Source: an uncultured beta proteobacterium (GTDB lineage Bacteria > Pseudomonadota > Gammaproteobacteria > Burkholderiales > SG8-39). From it: a stretch of 32,229 nt of DNA. The notes beneath the pieces were generated by a model. That model was not told the DNA's origin, searched no databases, and saw only the letters and a program-made list of their open reading frames with translations. The stretch covers positions 19,326 through 51,554 of the forward strand of contig CADEDU010000035.1 in assembly GCA_902826155.1 (NCBI GenBank), in the 5' to 3' direction. This document shows positions 1 through 8,480 of this stretch, piece by piece. Made by a program: the position numbers and the translations under genes. Within the stretch, counting starts at the first letter, position 1. Every line of letters begins with the position of its first letter.

Positions 1-1
1 C

Positions 2-52
2 TCCGCGCTTACCGCACTGCAATACGAAGCGCGCCCGACGTTCAAGCCGTAA
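2..52 (+). CDS. C-terminal tail of an upstream gene (partial)
   Basis: An open frame enters from the left edge and ends at a TAA at 50-52, reading SALTALQYEARPTFKP. It stops 18 bases before the stop codon of the convergent minus-strand binding protein, the spacing expected between two tail-to-tail genes. Only 16 residues are visible, so no family can be named, and the frame could be open by chance in this GC-rich DNA. Confidence 0.35.
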   Translation, partial: SALTALQYEARPTFKP

Positions 53-70
53 GCCCGGCTCGCTACTTCG

Positions 71-1225
71 CTACTTCGGTAGTACCCCCGTCACGTTGTC
101 GTAGCGCTTGGCCACCTTCGGAACGCGCGACTTGCCGTCGTAGCAGACGATCACCGCCGAGTGGGCCATGTTGCCCTTGCCGTCGGACTTGTAGGTCATT
201 CCCAAGCCTTTGTAAGTGCTGCCCCCAAGCGCTTTGGTGACGTCCGCCGGCGTCTTCGCCCCCTTGGCGGCGGCCTCCAGCATCATCATCACCGCGTCGT
301 ACTGTCCCAGCGCGAACCCGTCGGGCTCGGCCGCGAATTCGTCGCGATAGAGCTTGAGAAACGCGCGCATCTCCGGCGTCTCGCCCGATACCGGCGAGGC
401 GTTCGTCTCGGCGCATACCCCATTCAACTCCGCAGGCTCGAGCAGCGCGGCTGTTGGCGGCTGGTGCATCGCCGAGCCGGCGACGATCGGCAAGCCCAGC
501 TTGGCCTGCGAAGCGGCGCGCACGAACAGCGCGGTCGGCTGTGAATGCAGGTGGATGATCACCACGTCGGGGTTGGCGGCGCGCACCTTGTTGATCGCCG
601 GCGACATGTCGCGAATGGTCGGCTCGAGCGCTTCCTGCATCACCGGCTCGAGGTTCATGCGCTTGAGCTTGGCGAGGATCTCGTTGCGCCCGCTCTGCCC
701 GTAGGCGGTGGTCTGGTACACCAGCGCCACACGTTTCTTGCCCAGTTCTTCGACGACATAGCGCACGTGCGCTTCCTTGGCGACGTTGTCACCGGGGAAG
801 AAGCGGAACACGTACGGGTTGTTCAGTTCGGTGATGCGCGCGGTGCCCGAAACCGTGAGCAGCGGCACCTTGGCGTCTTGCGCCACCGGCAGCATCGCCA
901 GCATCTGCGTGCCCAGCATCGAGGCCACCACTGCCGTGGGTTTGTCGCGCGAGATCACGCGTTCCAGTGCATTCACCGCGACATCGGGTGATGTGCCGGT
1001 ATCGGACACTTCGGATTTGATGTTCACGCCCTTGGGCGCACGCCGCATGGCGAGCAGCGCACCGTTGCGCTGACTGGCGCCTTCGAGCGAGAGAAATCCG
1101 GTGATCGGCACCAGCACCGGAACGGATACGTCGTTGCTCCACGCGGGTGCGCCGCTCAACGTCGTGATGGCGACGAGTGCCGGCACGCATGCGCGCCTCA
1201 GATGAATTTTCAGCAGATCACGCAT
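71..1225 (-). CDS. ABC transporter periplasmic substrate-binding protein (branched-chain amino-acid/amide type)
   Basis: The 384-residue protein begins with a basic n-region and hydrophobic stretch ending near APAWS (about residues 1-30), a Sec signal peptide. The mature part has the type I periplasmic-binding fold of the Leu/Ile/Val-binding family (Peripla_BP_6). Visible family-like segments are VPVLVPITGFLSLEG near the start, RVALVYQTTAYGQSG at the hinge, and NPDVVIIHLHSQPTALFVRAA, followed by a late segment around FALGQYDAVMMMLEAA. Such proteins deliver amino acids, amides or aromatic and aliphatic carboxylates to an inner-membrane ABC permease. No permease or ATPase gene lies beside it, so it is an orphan here and its ligand cannot be told. 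The start ATG has GGAGA about 9 bases upstream. It is divergent from the ferritin-like gene. Confidence 0.88.
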   Translation of the reverse strand: MRDLLKIHLRRACVPALVAITTLSGAPAWSNDVSVPVLVPITGFLSLEGASQRNGALLAMRRAPKGVNIKSEVSDTGTSPDVAVNALERVISRDKPTAVVASMLGTQMLAMLPVAQDAKVPLLTVSGTARITELNNPYVFRFFPGDNVAKEAHVRYVVEELGKKRVALVYQTTAYGQSGRNEILAKLKRMNLEPVMQEALEPTIRDMSPAINKVRAANPDVVIIHLHSQPTALFVRAASQAKLGLPIVAGSAMHQPPTAALLEPAELNGVCAETNASPVSGETPEMRAFLKLYRDEFAAEPDGFALGQYDAVMMMLEAAAKGAKTPADVTKALGGSTYKGLGMTYKSDGKGNMAHSAVIVCYDGKSRVPKVAKRYDNVTGVLPK

Positions 1226-1311
1226 TGCGGGTCGTCTCCGGGGAGTGGTCGGGAAGGTCCAGGGCAGGATAGGCAGGCGGCGTTTGCAGTGTCAACTCGA
1301 GATCGGCTTTA

Positions 1312-1331
1312 GTGCTTTGTGGTGCTTTGTG
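1312..1331. repeat. Perfect 10-bp tandem direct repeat in a divergent promoter region
   Basis: The decamer GTGCTTTGTG occurs twice head to tail with no spacer, within the 162-bp gap between the minus-strand binding protein (start 1225) and the + strand ferritin-like gene (start 1388). One-turn spacing places the copies on the same face of the helix, as expected for a regulator site, but two copies could also come from slippage. No regulator gene lies next to it. Confidence 0.5.
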
Positions 1332-1387
1332 ACTTGCCCCAAATGAAACCGGCTAAGATCGATGCACTGCCATGGAGGGCCCAGCCG

Positions 1388-2314
1388 ATGCACGCTTCGA
1401 TGATGGAAGAGATCGTTCAAATTCCCAACCCGTATCCGATCGTCGCCCATACGTCGTATCCGGAGGTGTGGCGGTTGTGCGAACAGGCGCGCGACCTTGC
1501 CTGGGATCCGGCCAAGATCGATTTCAGCGACGTCATCAACGCCGATCTACCCGACGCGGTGCGCCAGGCCGGCGCGGAGTGGTGGTCGCTGCGCGCGTGG
1601 ATGGAGCACGGTGCCACGCCCTACGGTGCCGAGCGGCTGCGCGACGCGATCTTTTCGCATCAGCCGTTCGAGGTGAAGCAGCACATCACCAATTTCATCG
1701 CCGAAGAACTCCGCCATCACGAGGCGTCGTTTCGCATCGCCAATGCCATCGGTGCCAAGGTGGCGACCTACCAGGCCACGCCCAAGGCCGACTACTTCCA
1801 GATGATCATCCCGAAGTTCCACGACGAGAAAGACGAACGATCGATGTCGTTCTTCGCCGGTCTGGCGGTGAACACGCTGTTCGAGCAGATTTCCGGTGAG
1901 CTGTTGCAGGCGCGCTATGAGAACGCGCGGTTCACCTCGATCCGCGAAGCGTGCAAGCTGATCCTGCGCGACGAGGCGCGGCACGTGCATTTCGGCCGGA
2001 TCATCATGCGCCGCTTCTTCCAGGACCTTGCGCCGGAAGAGAAGACCGTGTTGGGCACCAAGGTATCGAAGAAGCTGCGCGGATCGCTGCTCAATGGCGT
2101 CTATGCGGTGGTCAATCTGCCTGAAGACGAGCGCAAGCGCTCGGCGCGCAGTCGCGAACTGGCGCAGCAGTACGGTCTGGGTGCGACGCATCCCGACGAG
2201 GAGATCGCGATCATCAAGCGGGCAGTCGACAAGGTGCGCGACGAGGTCGGGCCGTACGGCGTGGCGGTGCCTCACATCCCCGAACTCGATGGCCCGGCGA
2301 AGGTGGCGGCCTGA
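1388..2314 (+). CDS. Ferritin-like di-iron protein of unknown substrate
   Basis: This 308-residue, mostly helical soluble protein has two E-x-x-H metal motifs, in EELRHHEASF and in DEARHVHFG, plus a glutamate in FEQISGELLQ. This is the ligand pattern of ferritin-like di-iron oxidases and oxygenases of the ribonucleotide-reductase R2/AurF superfamily. There is no signal peptide, so it should be cytosolic. I chose the ATG at 1388 because GGAGGG lies 8 bases upstream. In-frame starts at 1319 and 1343 have no ribosome binding site, and the former would run through the 10-bp repeat. The stop overlaps the next start by one base (TGATG), so it is probably co-translated with the Bug protein. Possible roles are hydroxylation or N-oxygenation of a small molecule. 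The substrate is not inferable from sequence. Confidence 0.75.
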   Translation: MHASMMEEIVQIPNPYPIVAHTSYPEVWRLCEQARDLAWDPAKIDFSDVINADLPDAVRQAGAEWWSLRAWMEHGATPYGAERLRDAIFSHQPFEVKQHITNFIAEELRHHEASFRIANAIGAKVATYQATPKADYFQMIIPKFHDEKDERSMSFFAGLAVNTLFEQISGELLQARYENARFTSIREACKLILRDEARHVHFGRIIMRRFFQDLAPEEKTVLGTKVSKKLRGSLLNGVYAVVNLPEDERKRSARSRELAQQYGLGATHPDEEIAIIKRAVDKVRDEVGPYGVAVPHIPELDGPAKVAA

Positions 2315-3279
2315 TGCGCGTGCGGTGGTTGCTGCTGGGTTTGCTTGCGGCGCCGGCACTGGTTGCGGCACAGACGCAGGCGTTTCCGACCAAGGCGATG
2401 CGTCTGATCGTGCCGTTTCCGCCCGGCGGGTCGGCCGACATTCTGGCGCGCACCATCGGACAGGAGATGGCCAAGGGGTTGGGGCAGCCGGTCGTGGTGG
2501 AGAACCGGCCGGGTGCGGGCACGGCCATCGGTGCAACCGCAACGGCCAAAGCCGATCCCGACGGCTACACCTTCATGGTCGGCACGGTGAGTTCGCACGC
2601 GATCAATCCGAGCCTCAACCCCAAACTCGCGTACGACCCGATCAAGGATTTCACGCCGATCTCGATCGTGGCTTCGATCCCGTTCGCGCTGGTGGTGCAT
2701 CCGTCGGTGCAGGCCGAAAGTGTCGCCGGATTGATCGCGCTCGCGCGCTCGCGGCCCGGCGCGATGAATTTCGCCTCGGCCGGCAATGGCACGTCCAATC
2801 ATCTGGCCGGCGAGTTGTTCAAGTCGATGACGCGGCTCGATCTGGTGCACATTCCCTACAAAGGCAGCGCGCCGGCGCTGGCCGATCTGCTCGCGGGGCA
2901 GGTCGACATGATGTTCGATCTGGTGCTCACGGCTGCGCCGCACGTGCGTTCCGGCGCGGTGCGTGCGCTTGGCGTCACCGGAGCGACGCGCTCCAGCGTG
3001 TTGCCGCAGGTACCCACGGTGGCCGAGGCCGGCGTGCCCGGCTACGAGGTGAGCGCGTGGTTCGGCATCTTCGCGCCGGCGAAACTCGCGCCGCCGATCA
3101 CGCAGCGACTCAATGCCGAAGTCGTTCGCGTGATGAAACTACCCGAGGTGAACGAGAAACTCTCGGCTCAGGGCACCGAAGCGCTATCGAGCACGTCGGA
3201 GGCGTTTGCCGCCTATGTGCGCACCGAGCGTGACAAGTGGGGGCAGGTCGTCAGAAGCGCGGGAATGCGAATCGATTGA
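2314..3279 (+). CDS. Tripartite tricarboxylate transporter substrate-binding protein (Bug/TctC family)
   Basis: The 321-residue protein has a short signal peptide (RVRWLLLGLLAAPALVAAQ) followed by the Bug-family opening: FPTKAMRLIVPFPPGG, then SADILAR, VVVENRPGAGT and ADPDGYTFMVGT. Later family segments are NFASAGNGTSNHLAGE and VHIPYKGSAPALADLL. Bug proteins are periplasmic receptors for carboxylates, sometimes feeding TctAB permeases but mostly orphan and numerous in Burkholderiales. No TctA or TctB gene is present here. The start codon overlaps the stop of the ferritin-like gene, and the glutathione S-transferase starts 13 bases after its stop, so the three probably form one operon, perhaps for uptake and modification of an organic acid. 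The ligand is unknown. Confidence 0.93.
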   Translation: MRVRWLLLGLLAAPALVAAQTQAFPTKAMRLIVPFPPGGSADILARTIGQEMAKGLGQPVVVENRPGAGTAIGATATAKADPDGYTFMVGTVSSHAINPSLNPKLAYDPIKDFTPISIVASIPFALVVHPSVQAESVAGLIALARSRPGAMNFASAGNGTSNHLAGELFKSMTRLDLVHIPYKGSAPALADLLAGQVDMMFDLVLTAAPHVRSGAVRALGVTGATRSSVLPQVPTVAEAGVPGYEVSAWFGIFAPAKLAPPITQRLNAEVVRVMKLPEVNEKLSAQGTEALSSTSEAFAAYVRTERDKWGQVVRSAGMRID

Positions 3280-3292
3280 AAGGGAAACTGCC

Positions 3293-3913
3293 ATGCTTAG
3301 AGTCTGGGGAAGAGTCAATTCGATCAATGTGCAGAAGGTGCTGTGGGTGCTGGCCGAGCTGAATGTGCCGTACGAGCGCATCGAGGCGGGTATGCAGTTC
3401 GGTGTGGTGAACACGCCCGAGTACAAGGCGATGAATCCCAACAGCCGCGTGCCCACCATCAACGACGACGGCCTGGTGCTGTGGGAATCGAACGCGATCG
3501 TGCGCTACCTGTGCGCGAAGCACAGCGTCGGCAAGCTGTGCCCGACCGATCTGCACGTCAAGGCCGATGCCGATCGCTGGATGGATTGGGTGTCGATCAA
3601 CGTCAACCCGGTCATCACGCCGGTCTTCTGGGGCCTGATCCGCACGCCCGCCGACAAGCGCAACATGGCCGAGATCGACGCCAGCGCGGTCAAGACCGGC
3701 GAGACGTTCGGCGTGCTCGAGCAAGGGTTGAGCGGGAAGCAGTACGTCGCGGGCGAACGCTTCACCATGGGCGATATTGCGATAGGCGTGTACGTCTATC
3801 GATACATGGCACTGCCGATCAAGCGGCCGTCGCTGCCCAATATCGAGGCCTACTACAAGCGGCTGCAGGAGCGTGCGCCGTTCCAGCAGCATGTGATGCT
3901 GCCGTTGACGTAG
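3293..3913 (+). CDS. Glutathione S-transferase family protein
   Basis: The 206-residue cytosolic protein shows the bacterial GST opening VWGRVNSINVQKVLW, with the Ser/Asn region that activates glutathione. The cis-proline and glutathione gamma-glutamyl site follow: NPNSRVPTI and LWESNAIVRYL. The C-terminal all-helical domain contains the N-capping box region RFTMGDIAIGVYVYRYM. The length is normal for the family. The start at 3293 follows AAAGGGAAA and leaves a 13-base gap after the Bug gene. An in-frame start at 3206 would overlap that gene by 74 bases and precedes no GST sequence. GSTs conjugate or reduce electrophiles and can serve in degradation of aromatics. The operon partner Bug and the di-iron protein would fit a small catabolic unit, which is inference. 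Confidence 0.93.
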   Translation: MLRVWGRVNSINVQKVLWVLAELNVPYERIEAGMQFGVVNTPEYKAMNPNSRVPTINDDGLVLWESNAIVRYLCAKHSVGKLCPTDLHVKADADRWMDWVSINVNPVITPVFWGLIRTPADKRNMAEIDASAVKTGETFGVLEQGLSGKQYVAGERFTMGDIAIGVYVYRYMALPIKRPSLPNIEAYYKRLQERAPFQQHVMLPLT

Positions 3914-3966
3914 CAGCGCAGGGTCCGCTGGCGCCTCGATGGGCAGCCAGGTCGACCAACGGCGCA

Positions 3967-5136
3967 CTACCGCAGGCCGAACACCTCGATCTCGACGCGC
4001 CGGTCACGCGCCAGGCATTCGACCAGTGCGCGCGTTGCCTGCGTGCCGGCGCATCCGCTCGTAACCGGCTGATTGCTGCCGGCACTCGCGGTTTCGATGA
4101 TCGCGGCCGCGACGCCTTTGCCGACCAGATGCGCCTTCACCGTTTCGGCGCGACGCTGCGCGAGACGCTGGTTGTAGTCGGGCCTGCCCAACCGGTCGGC
4201 GTGACCGGTGATGCGGATTCGCTCGATGCTCTGGCGCGCGCCGATGATCGCGGCGATCTCGTCCAGTTGGGTGCGTCCTTGCGGCAACACGTCATCCGGG
4301 CCCGATCGGTCGAATCGGAACAACGCATCCGCGGCGATGGTGAAGCGTTCGGGTGCGGGCTTGGCCGCAAATGCGGGCGGCGCTTGCGGGACCGGGGCTG
4401 GCACTGGTGTCGGCGCAGGCACGGCAGCCGGAGGTGTCGACGGTGCAGGGCAAGCTGCCAGCTTCGCTTCCATCTCTTCGGTCAGATCCTCGGCGATCTC
4501 GACGTACGGCCTGGCGTGACGCCAGCCGGTCTCGCGTGACTCATGACCGGCCCACTGCAGTTGCACTTCAAGGCACGCGATCTGCGCCGGCGCGCAGCTC
4601 TGCCAGCGCGGATGCTGCTTGCCGTTGCCCACGCGCGCCCACAGGTCCTCCCGCATCCGCCGCGAGGTGCCGATGATCGGCGTTTCCGCTGCGGATACCT
4701 CGCGCCGGGCTTCCATCGTCTCGATTAGCTCGCGCGCCTGGTCGAGCGCTTCGTTGACCGACGGCGAGCGTGCGTTCTCGTGATGCGATTCGTTGGCCAT
4801 GCGCAACCAGCATTGCGCCTTGGCCATGCCGTACTCGTGGCGGTTGCGACCTTGCGCTTCGAGTTGCACGACTCTATCGCGCAATTCCACCAGCGCCGGG
4901 CGCTCGCGATAGAGCACCGCGGCACGGTCTTGTGGAATGTGCGGTTGCACTTCATTCCACGGCGGAATGGCCTGGGCGAAGGCGGGCTGAGTGAATAGGA
5001 ACGTAATGAGTACGAGGGTATTGGTTAGAAGGGTGCTGAGGGCGGTAGCGAGACGCCGCCCCCACCCTCGCTTTCCCTGGCGACGCTGGGGAGGGAACTC
5101 TCCGAGCGCTTTGGTAAGCATGACGCCCGCCATCAT
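3967..5136 (-). CDS. OmpA-family outer membrane/peptidoglycan-associated protein
   Basis: This 389-residue protein is the last gene of the surface operon. A long basic n-region precedes a hydrophobic stretch ending PAFAQ (about residue 55), a signal peptide. A charged, coiled-coil-like middle (about 60-215) and a Pro/Ala-rich linker (about 230-265) precede an OmpA C-terminal domain (about 265-389). That domain has FRFD, then ITGHADRLGRPDYNQRL and AQRRAETVKAHL, and ends in DRRVEIEV. The conserved Asp and Arg that bind diaminopimelate in OmpA-type domains are in the usual places. The ATG at 5136 overlaps the TGA of the upstream beta-barrel gene (ATGA), so translation is probably coupled. There is no N-terminal barrel, so it is likely a periplasmic tether between the barrel complex and the cell wall. 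Confidence 0.9.
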   Translation of the reverse strand: MMAGVMLTKALGEFPPQRRQGKRGWGRRLATALSTLLTNTLVLITFLFTQPAFAQAIPPWNEVQPHIPQDRAAVLYRERPALVELRDRVVQLEAQGRNRHEYGMAKAQCWLRMANESHHENARSPSVNEALDQARELIETMEARREVSAAETPIIGTSRRMREDLWARVGNGKQHPRWQSCAPAQIACLEVQLQWAGHESRETGWRHARPYVEIAEDLTEEMEAKLAACPAPSTPPAAVPAPTPVPAPVPQAPPAFAAKPAPERFTIAADALFRFDRSGPDDVLPQGRTQLDEIAAIIGARQSIERIRITGHADRLGRPDYNQRLAQRRAETVKAHLVGKGVAAAIIETASAGSNQPVTSGCAGTQATRALVECLARDRRVEIEVFGLR

Positions 5137-8100
5137 TGCTGCCGCTCCATCGTGCGATTCCACTGACGATCGCGTCCGCGGAACAGGTTCTCGTCGAACT
5201 TGGCGCGGATGCGGATGAAGAAGCCGCGTGCGGAATAGTTCGAATCGATCAGATCGACGTCGCGGAAGCCGGTGATGTTGTAGCCCACCGAGAACCACAC
5301 GTTGTCGACCACCAGGTAGCCCACTTCGGCACCCACGCCGTATTGCCGGTTGGCGAATCCGCGATTGGCCAGCACCCGCGCGGCGACGCCGATATCGAAG
5401 CGTTCGGTGATGTCGTAGGTCACCCGCCCTGAAAGCAGCTGCGCGTAGTACGAATCCTTGGTTTCGATGAACTGCTCGCGCACATGCTTGGCCGCGTATT
5501 GACCGGAAAGCCACCACGGCCGGCTCGGGTGATAGTCGGCATGCGTGGAGACGATGTGCACGCGGCGATTGAGCGTCTCGGCCGAGATCGCCGAGGCGCC
5601 CAGGTTGTTCGCGATCGTCACCGGCACGCCCCCGAGCTGCACACCGATGCTCGGATTGTTCTCGAGCTTGTACTCATAGCGGCCGAGCCAGTTCCAGCGA
5701 TTGGTCTTGGTGTCGCGATACGCCGCGCCGAGCTGCAACCGGTTCTGCAAACCGTTCTTCGCATCGCGCCGATCGTTGTACTGGAAGTAGTTGCGACCGA
5801 GGAACGTCCAGCTCTCGGAGATCTTGCGCGCCACGCCCAGCGTCGACAGATAGCTCTGCTGCAGCGGTTCATGGCGCCATTCCAGTCGCGCGGTTCCACG
5901 CCACAACGGATTGGCGGTGTACTCCGCGCCGAGTCCGAGCGCGGTCGCGTCGCGGCTGGCGTCCTGCGCGCTGACCTTGACGCGCTCGGCGTTGGTCGAC
6001 AGCCGCAGTCCTTCGCGCACGTTCCAGAAGTTGCGCACGCCGATCGCCGCCTGCGACTGGTTCGCATCGATACCGTCGCGCAGCCGGTACTCGGTATAGA
6101 GCTGGCCGTCCTTCATGTAGCTCGTGTCGATACCGAGCACCGAGCCTTGCGTGAGCTGCGTACTGTTGAACGCGTACTGTGACCACGCGCTCGAGGTCAC
6201 CTCGTGGCGTGCGTAGATGCGCCCGCGTTCGGCGAAGCGCCAATCGCCGCCCAGCGCGCCGAGCCGGCGATCGGCATGGTGAATGTCCTGCTCGTATTCA
6301 CCGTAGAGCCGCGCGGCGTAGTCCGGAAACTCCTTCATCAGACGCAGCCGCGCGTTGGTTTGATCGATCGGTGCGGCGGGCTGTAGACCGGTGCCGAGCG
6401 GTGCCGACAGCACCGGCGACAGTCCGCCCGTGCCGTTCGGGCCGAGGTAGCCACCGGTGAATGGATCGCCCGTCGTGGCCGACAGACTCGGACTGAGTGG
6501 CGTGATGCCCAGGCTCGATCCGAACGCTGGTGTGCCGGACTCCTCTGCATGGCGCAACCCCAGTTCGGCGATCCAGGTCTGCGCGAAGCGCTGCTCGATC
6601 GCCGCCAGCGCACCGGTGCGTCTGCCGCCGGTCGCGAGATCCTCGCTGTTGAAGTAGTTGCCCTTCAGCTTGGTGCTCTCGGTCAGCCCGTATTCGCCGC
6701 GCGCACCTGCTTCCTGGCGGCCGGCGGTGATCGGCGAGGATGGGTTGTTGAAATTGCGGTCGCTGCGCCCGCCGTACGCACGGAGGCTGGCGTTGTCGGT
6801 GTTGTGCGTGAGCTCGATGCGCGTGGCATCGCCTTCGCCATCCAGTGCCGGCACCGGGTTGTTCTCGGTGTCGGTGCGCGCGTGCTCGACCACCGCGAAC
6901 GTATGCGGGGTGAGGCGCAAGCCGAGGTTTGCACTACCCAGCCGATAGCGCTGTGTCGGGTTGTCGTCCTGAACGTAGGTGCCGCCGAACTGCAGCCAGT
7001 CGGTGGGCTTTACCGCGGCGTTGACCCCGCCCAGCATGTACTCGGGGCCACCGGTTTCGACCTCGTAGGTGACGCGGATCGATACCGGATTGAGGTTCTC
7101 GTCGACCGAGGGCACCGGCGTGCGGAACAGGATGCCGCCGTTGAACGGATCGAACGTGTAATCGGCGAAGCGCTGCATCGGCTGCGTGCGCAGGATGAGC
7201 GTGGGCTGATTGCGGTCGCGGGTGAGAATCTCGACGACTTCGGTGCCGCTCAGACCGTTGGGATTGCTCACCGCGTACGGACCGCTCACGCCGCGCGCCG
7301 GGAATTCGTCCAACACGCGCTTGGTGGAATCGTGCGTCGCGAAGCCGCCGATCGTCGTCCGGCCGGTGTCGTGCTGGCCGCGAAAGCCGGTGATGGTGCG
7401 GGCGTAGTTGCCCAGCTTGATCGCCGGATCGGTGAGCTGCGTGCGCAGATCGCCCCACATCGCGAACGACGAGCCGCGGTCGAGCCGAGCGTAGAGCTTG
7501 CTGGTCGATTGCGCATCGAAGCCCTTGATGCTCGCATCGCCGGTGGTCGGATAGAACTCCTCGGGCCGGATGTCGCGGAAGTAGCGGTTCTTGAGCCACC
7601 ACTTGTCGGTGTCGTAGGAGACGGTGAGCAGATAGTCGTCCCAGACGCGGCCCTTGGCGAAGAACGCCGCGCGTGTCGCGAGCGTGCCCTTGCCGTCGGC
7701 GAACGTGCTGGAGAAGTGCCGGATCTCCTGCTCGAAGCCGTCGTTCGAGCGCGACGGTGACAGCCGCGACAGGTTCAGATCCGAGCGGCTCACGATGCCT
7801 TCGACCAGACCGATCGCGATCCAGGGCCGCAGATCGGGTACGAACGACACGATGCCTTCGACCACGCGGATGCCGGCGGTGACGCGCACGATCGCATCGC
7901 CTGCGACGAACGGCGCGATCAGACGCACGCTGCCCTGGCCGTTCTCGATGCGCACCTGCATGCCCGGCGCCAGCCGATCCTGCGCCAGCACGTCGAGGCG
8001 ATCCTTCTGATCGAGCCGGCCGTGACTGGTCTCGATGCTGACCAATGCCGGCTCGGTGATCGGCTGGCCATGTTCGTCGAGCAGCTTGATGCCGAGCGTG

Positions 8101-8480
8101 ACCACGGTCTGACCATCGGCCGGCACGTCGTCGCGATCGACCGACAGCACCACCTCGCGCGCACGCAAGGCGCCGCGGTCGAACGAGATCGGTGGCGTGT
8201 CGACGACGTTGGCGTTACGAGCGTTCACCGCGTCGCTGGTCCGTGGCAGCACCGGCTCGAAGCGCCCGCTGCTGCGAATCTCGGTGGTGTTCGCGCGGTA
8301 GTGCTCTTCCTCGGCGCGTTGCGCGTGAGCCGGTGCGGTCAGCGCGGCCAACGCCGATCCGACCGCGATGGCGAGCAGCGATCGCTCAAGCATGCCGGTT
8401 CGGGCCGGCTTTGTTGTCCTGAAGGTCATGGCGCGCGCCGAAGGTGTCGAGTGCAAGGACCATTTGTTGGTCTGGCTCAT
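5133..8480 (-). CDS. Outer-membrane beta-barrel protein with N-terminal bacterial Ig-like domain
   Basis: The 1115-residue protein has a signal peptide ending PAHAQ (about residue 54). An Ig-like Big_1/invasin-type domain follows at about 106-213, with VLSVDRDDVPADGQTVVTL and LLDEHGQPI. The rest is about 900 residues of alternating aromatic and polar strands typical of a large outer-membrane barrel, for example NRWNWLGRYEYKLENN and VWFSVGYNITGFRDVD. I see no TonB box or plug domain, so it is unlikely to be a standard TonB-dependent receptor. The ATG at 8480 overlaps the TGA of the repeat-protein gene and has GGAGG about 6 bases upstream, which decides the start over a much longer open frame. 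It probably anchors or exports the large repeat protein encoded just upstream. Confidence 0.75.
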   Translation of the reverse strand: MSQTNKWSLHSTPSARAMTFRTTKPARTGMLERSLLAIAVGSALAALTAPAHAQRAEEEHYRANTTEIRSSGRFEPVLPRTSDAVNARNANVVDTPPISFDRGALRAREVVLSVDRDDVPADGQTVVTLGIKLLDEHGQPITEPALVSIETSHGRLDQKDRLDVLAQDRLAPGMQVRIENGQGSVRLIAPFVAGDAIVRVTAGIRVVEGIVSFVPDLRPWIAIGLVEGIVSRSDLNLSRLSPSRSNDGFEQEIRHFSSTFADGKGTLATRAAFFAKGRVWDDYLLTVSYDTDKWWLKNRYFRDIRPEEFYPTTGDASIKGFDAQSTSKLYARLDRGSSFAMWGDLRTQLTDPAIKLGNYARTITGFRGQHDTGRTTIGGFATHDSTKRVLDEFPARGVSGPYAVSNPNGLSGTEVVEILTRDRNQPTLILRTQPMQRFADYTFDPFNGGILFRTPVPSVDENLNPVSIRVTYEVETGGPEYMLGGVNAAVKPTDWLQFGGTYVQDDNPTQRYRLGSANLGLRLTPHTFAVVEHARTDTENNPVPALDGEGDATRIELTHNTDNASLRAYGGRSDRNFNNPSSPITAGRQEAGARGEYGLTESTKLKGNYFNSEDLATGGRRTGALAAIEQRFAQTWIAELGLRHAEESGTPAFGSSLGITPLSPSLSATTGDPFTGGYLGPNGTGGLSPVLSAPLGTGLQPAAPIDQTNARLRLMKEFPDYAARLYGEYEQDIHHADRRLGALGGDWRFAERGRIYARHEVTSSAWSQYAFNSTQLTQGSVLGIDTSYMKDGQLYTEYRLRDGIDANQSQAAIGVRNFWNVREGLRLSTNAERVKVSAQDASRDATALGLGAEYTANPLWRGTARLEWRHEPLQQSYLSTLGVARKISESWTFLGRNYFQYNDRRDAKNGLQNRLQLGAAYRDTKTNRWNWLGRYEYKLENNPSIGVQLGGVPVTIANNLGASAISAETLNRRVHIVSTHADYHPSRPWWLSGQYAAKHVREQFIETKDSYYAQLLSGRVTYDITERFDIGVAARVLANRGFANRQYGVGAEVGYLVVDNVWFSVGYNITGFRDVDLIDSNYSARGFFIRIRAKFDENLFRGRDRQWNRTMERQQ

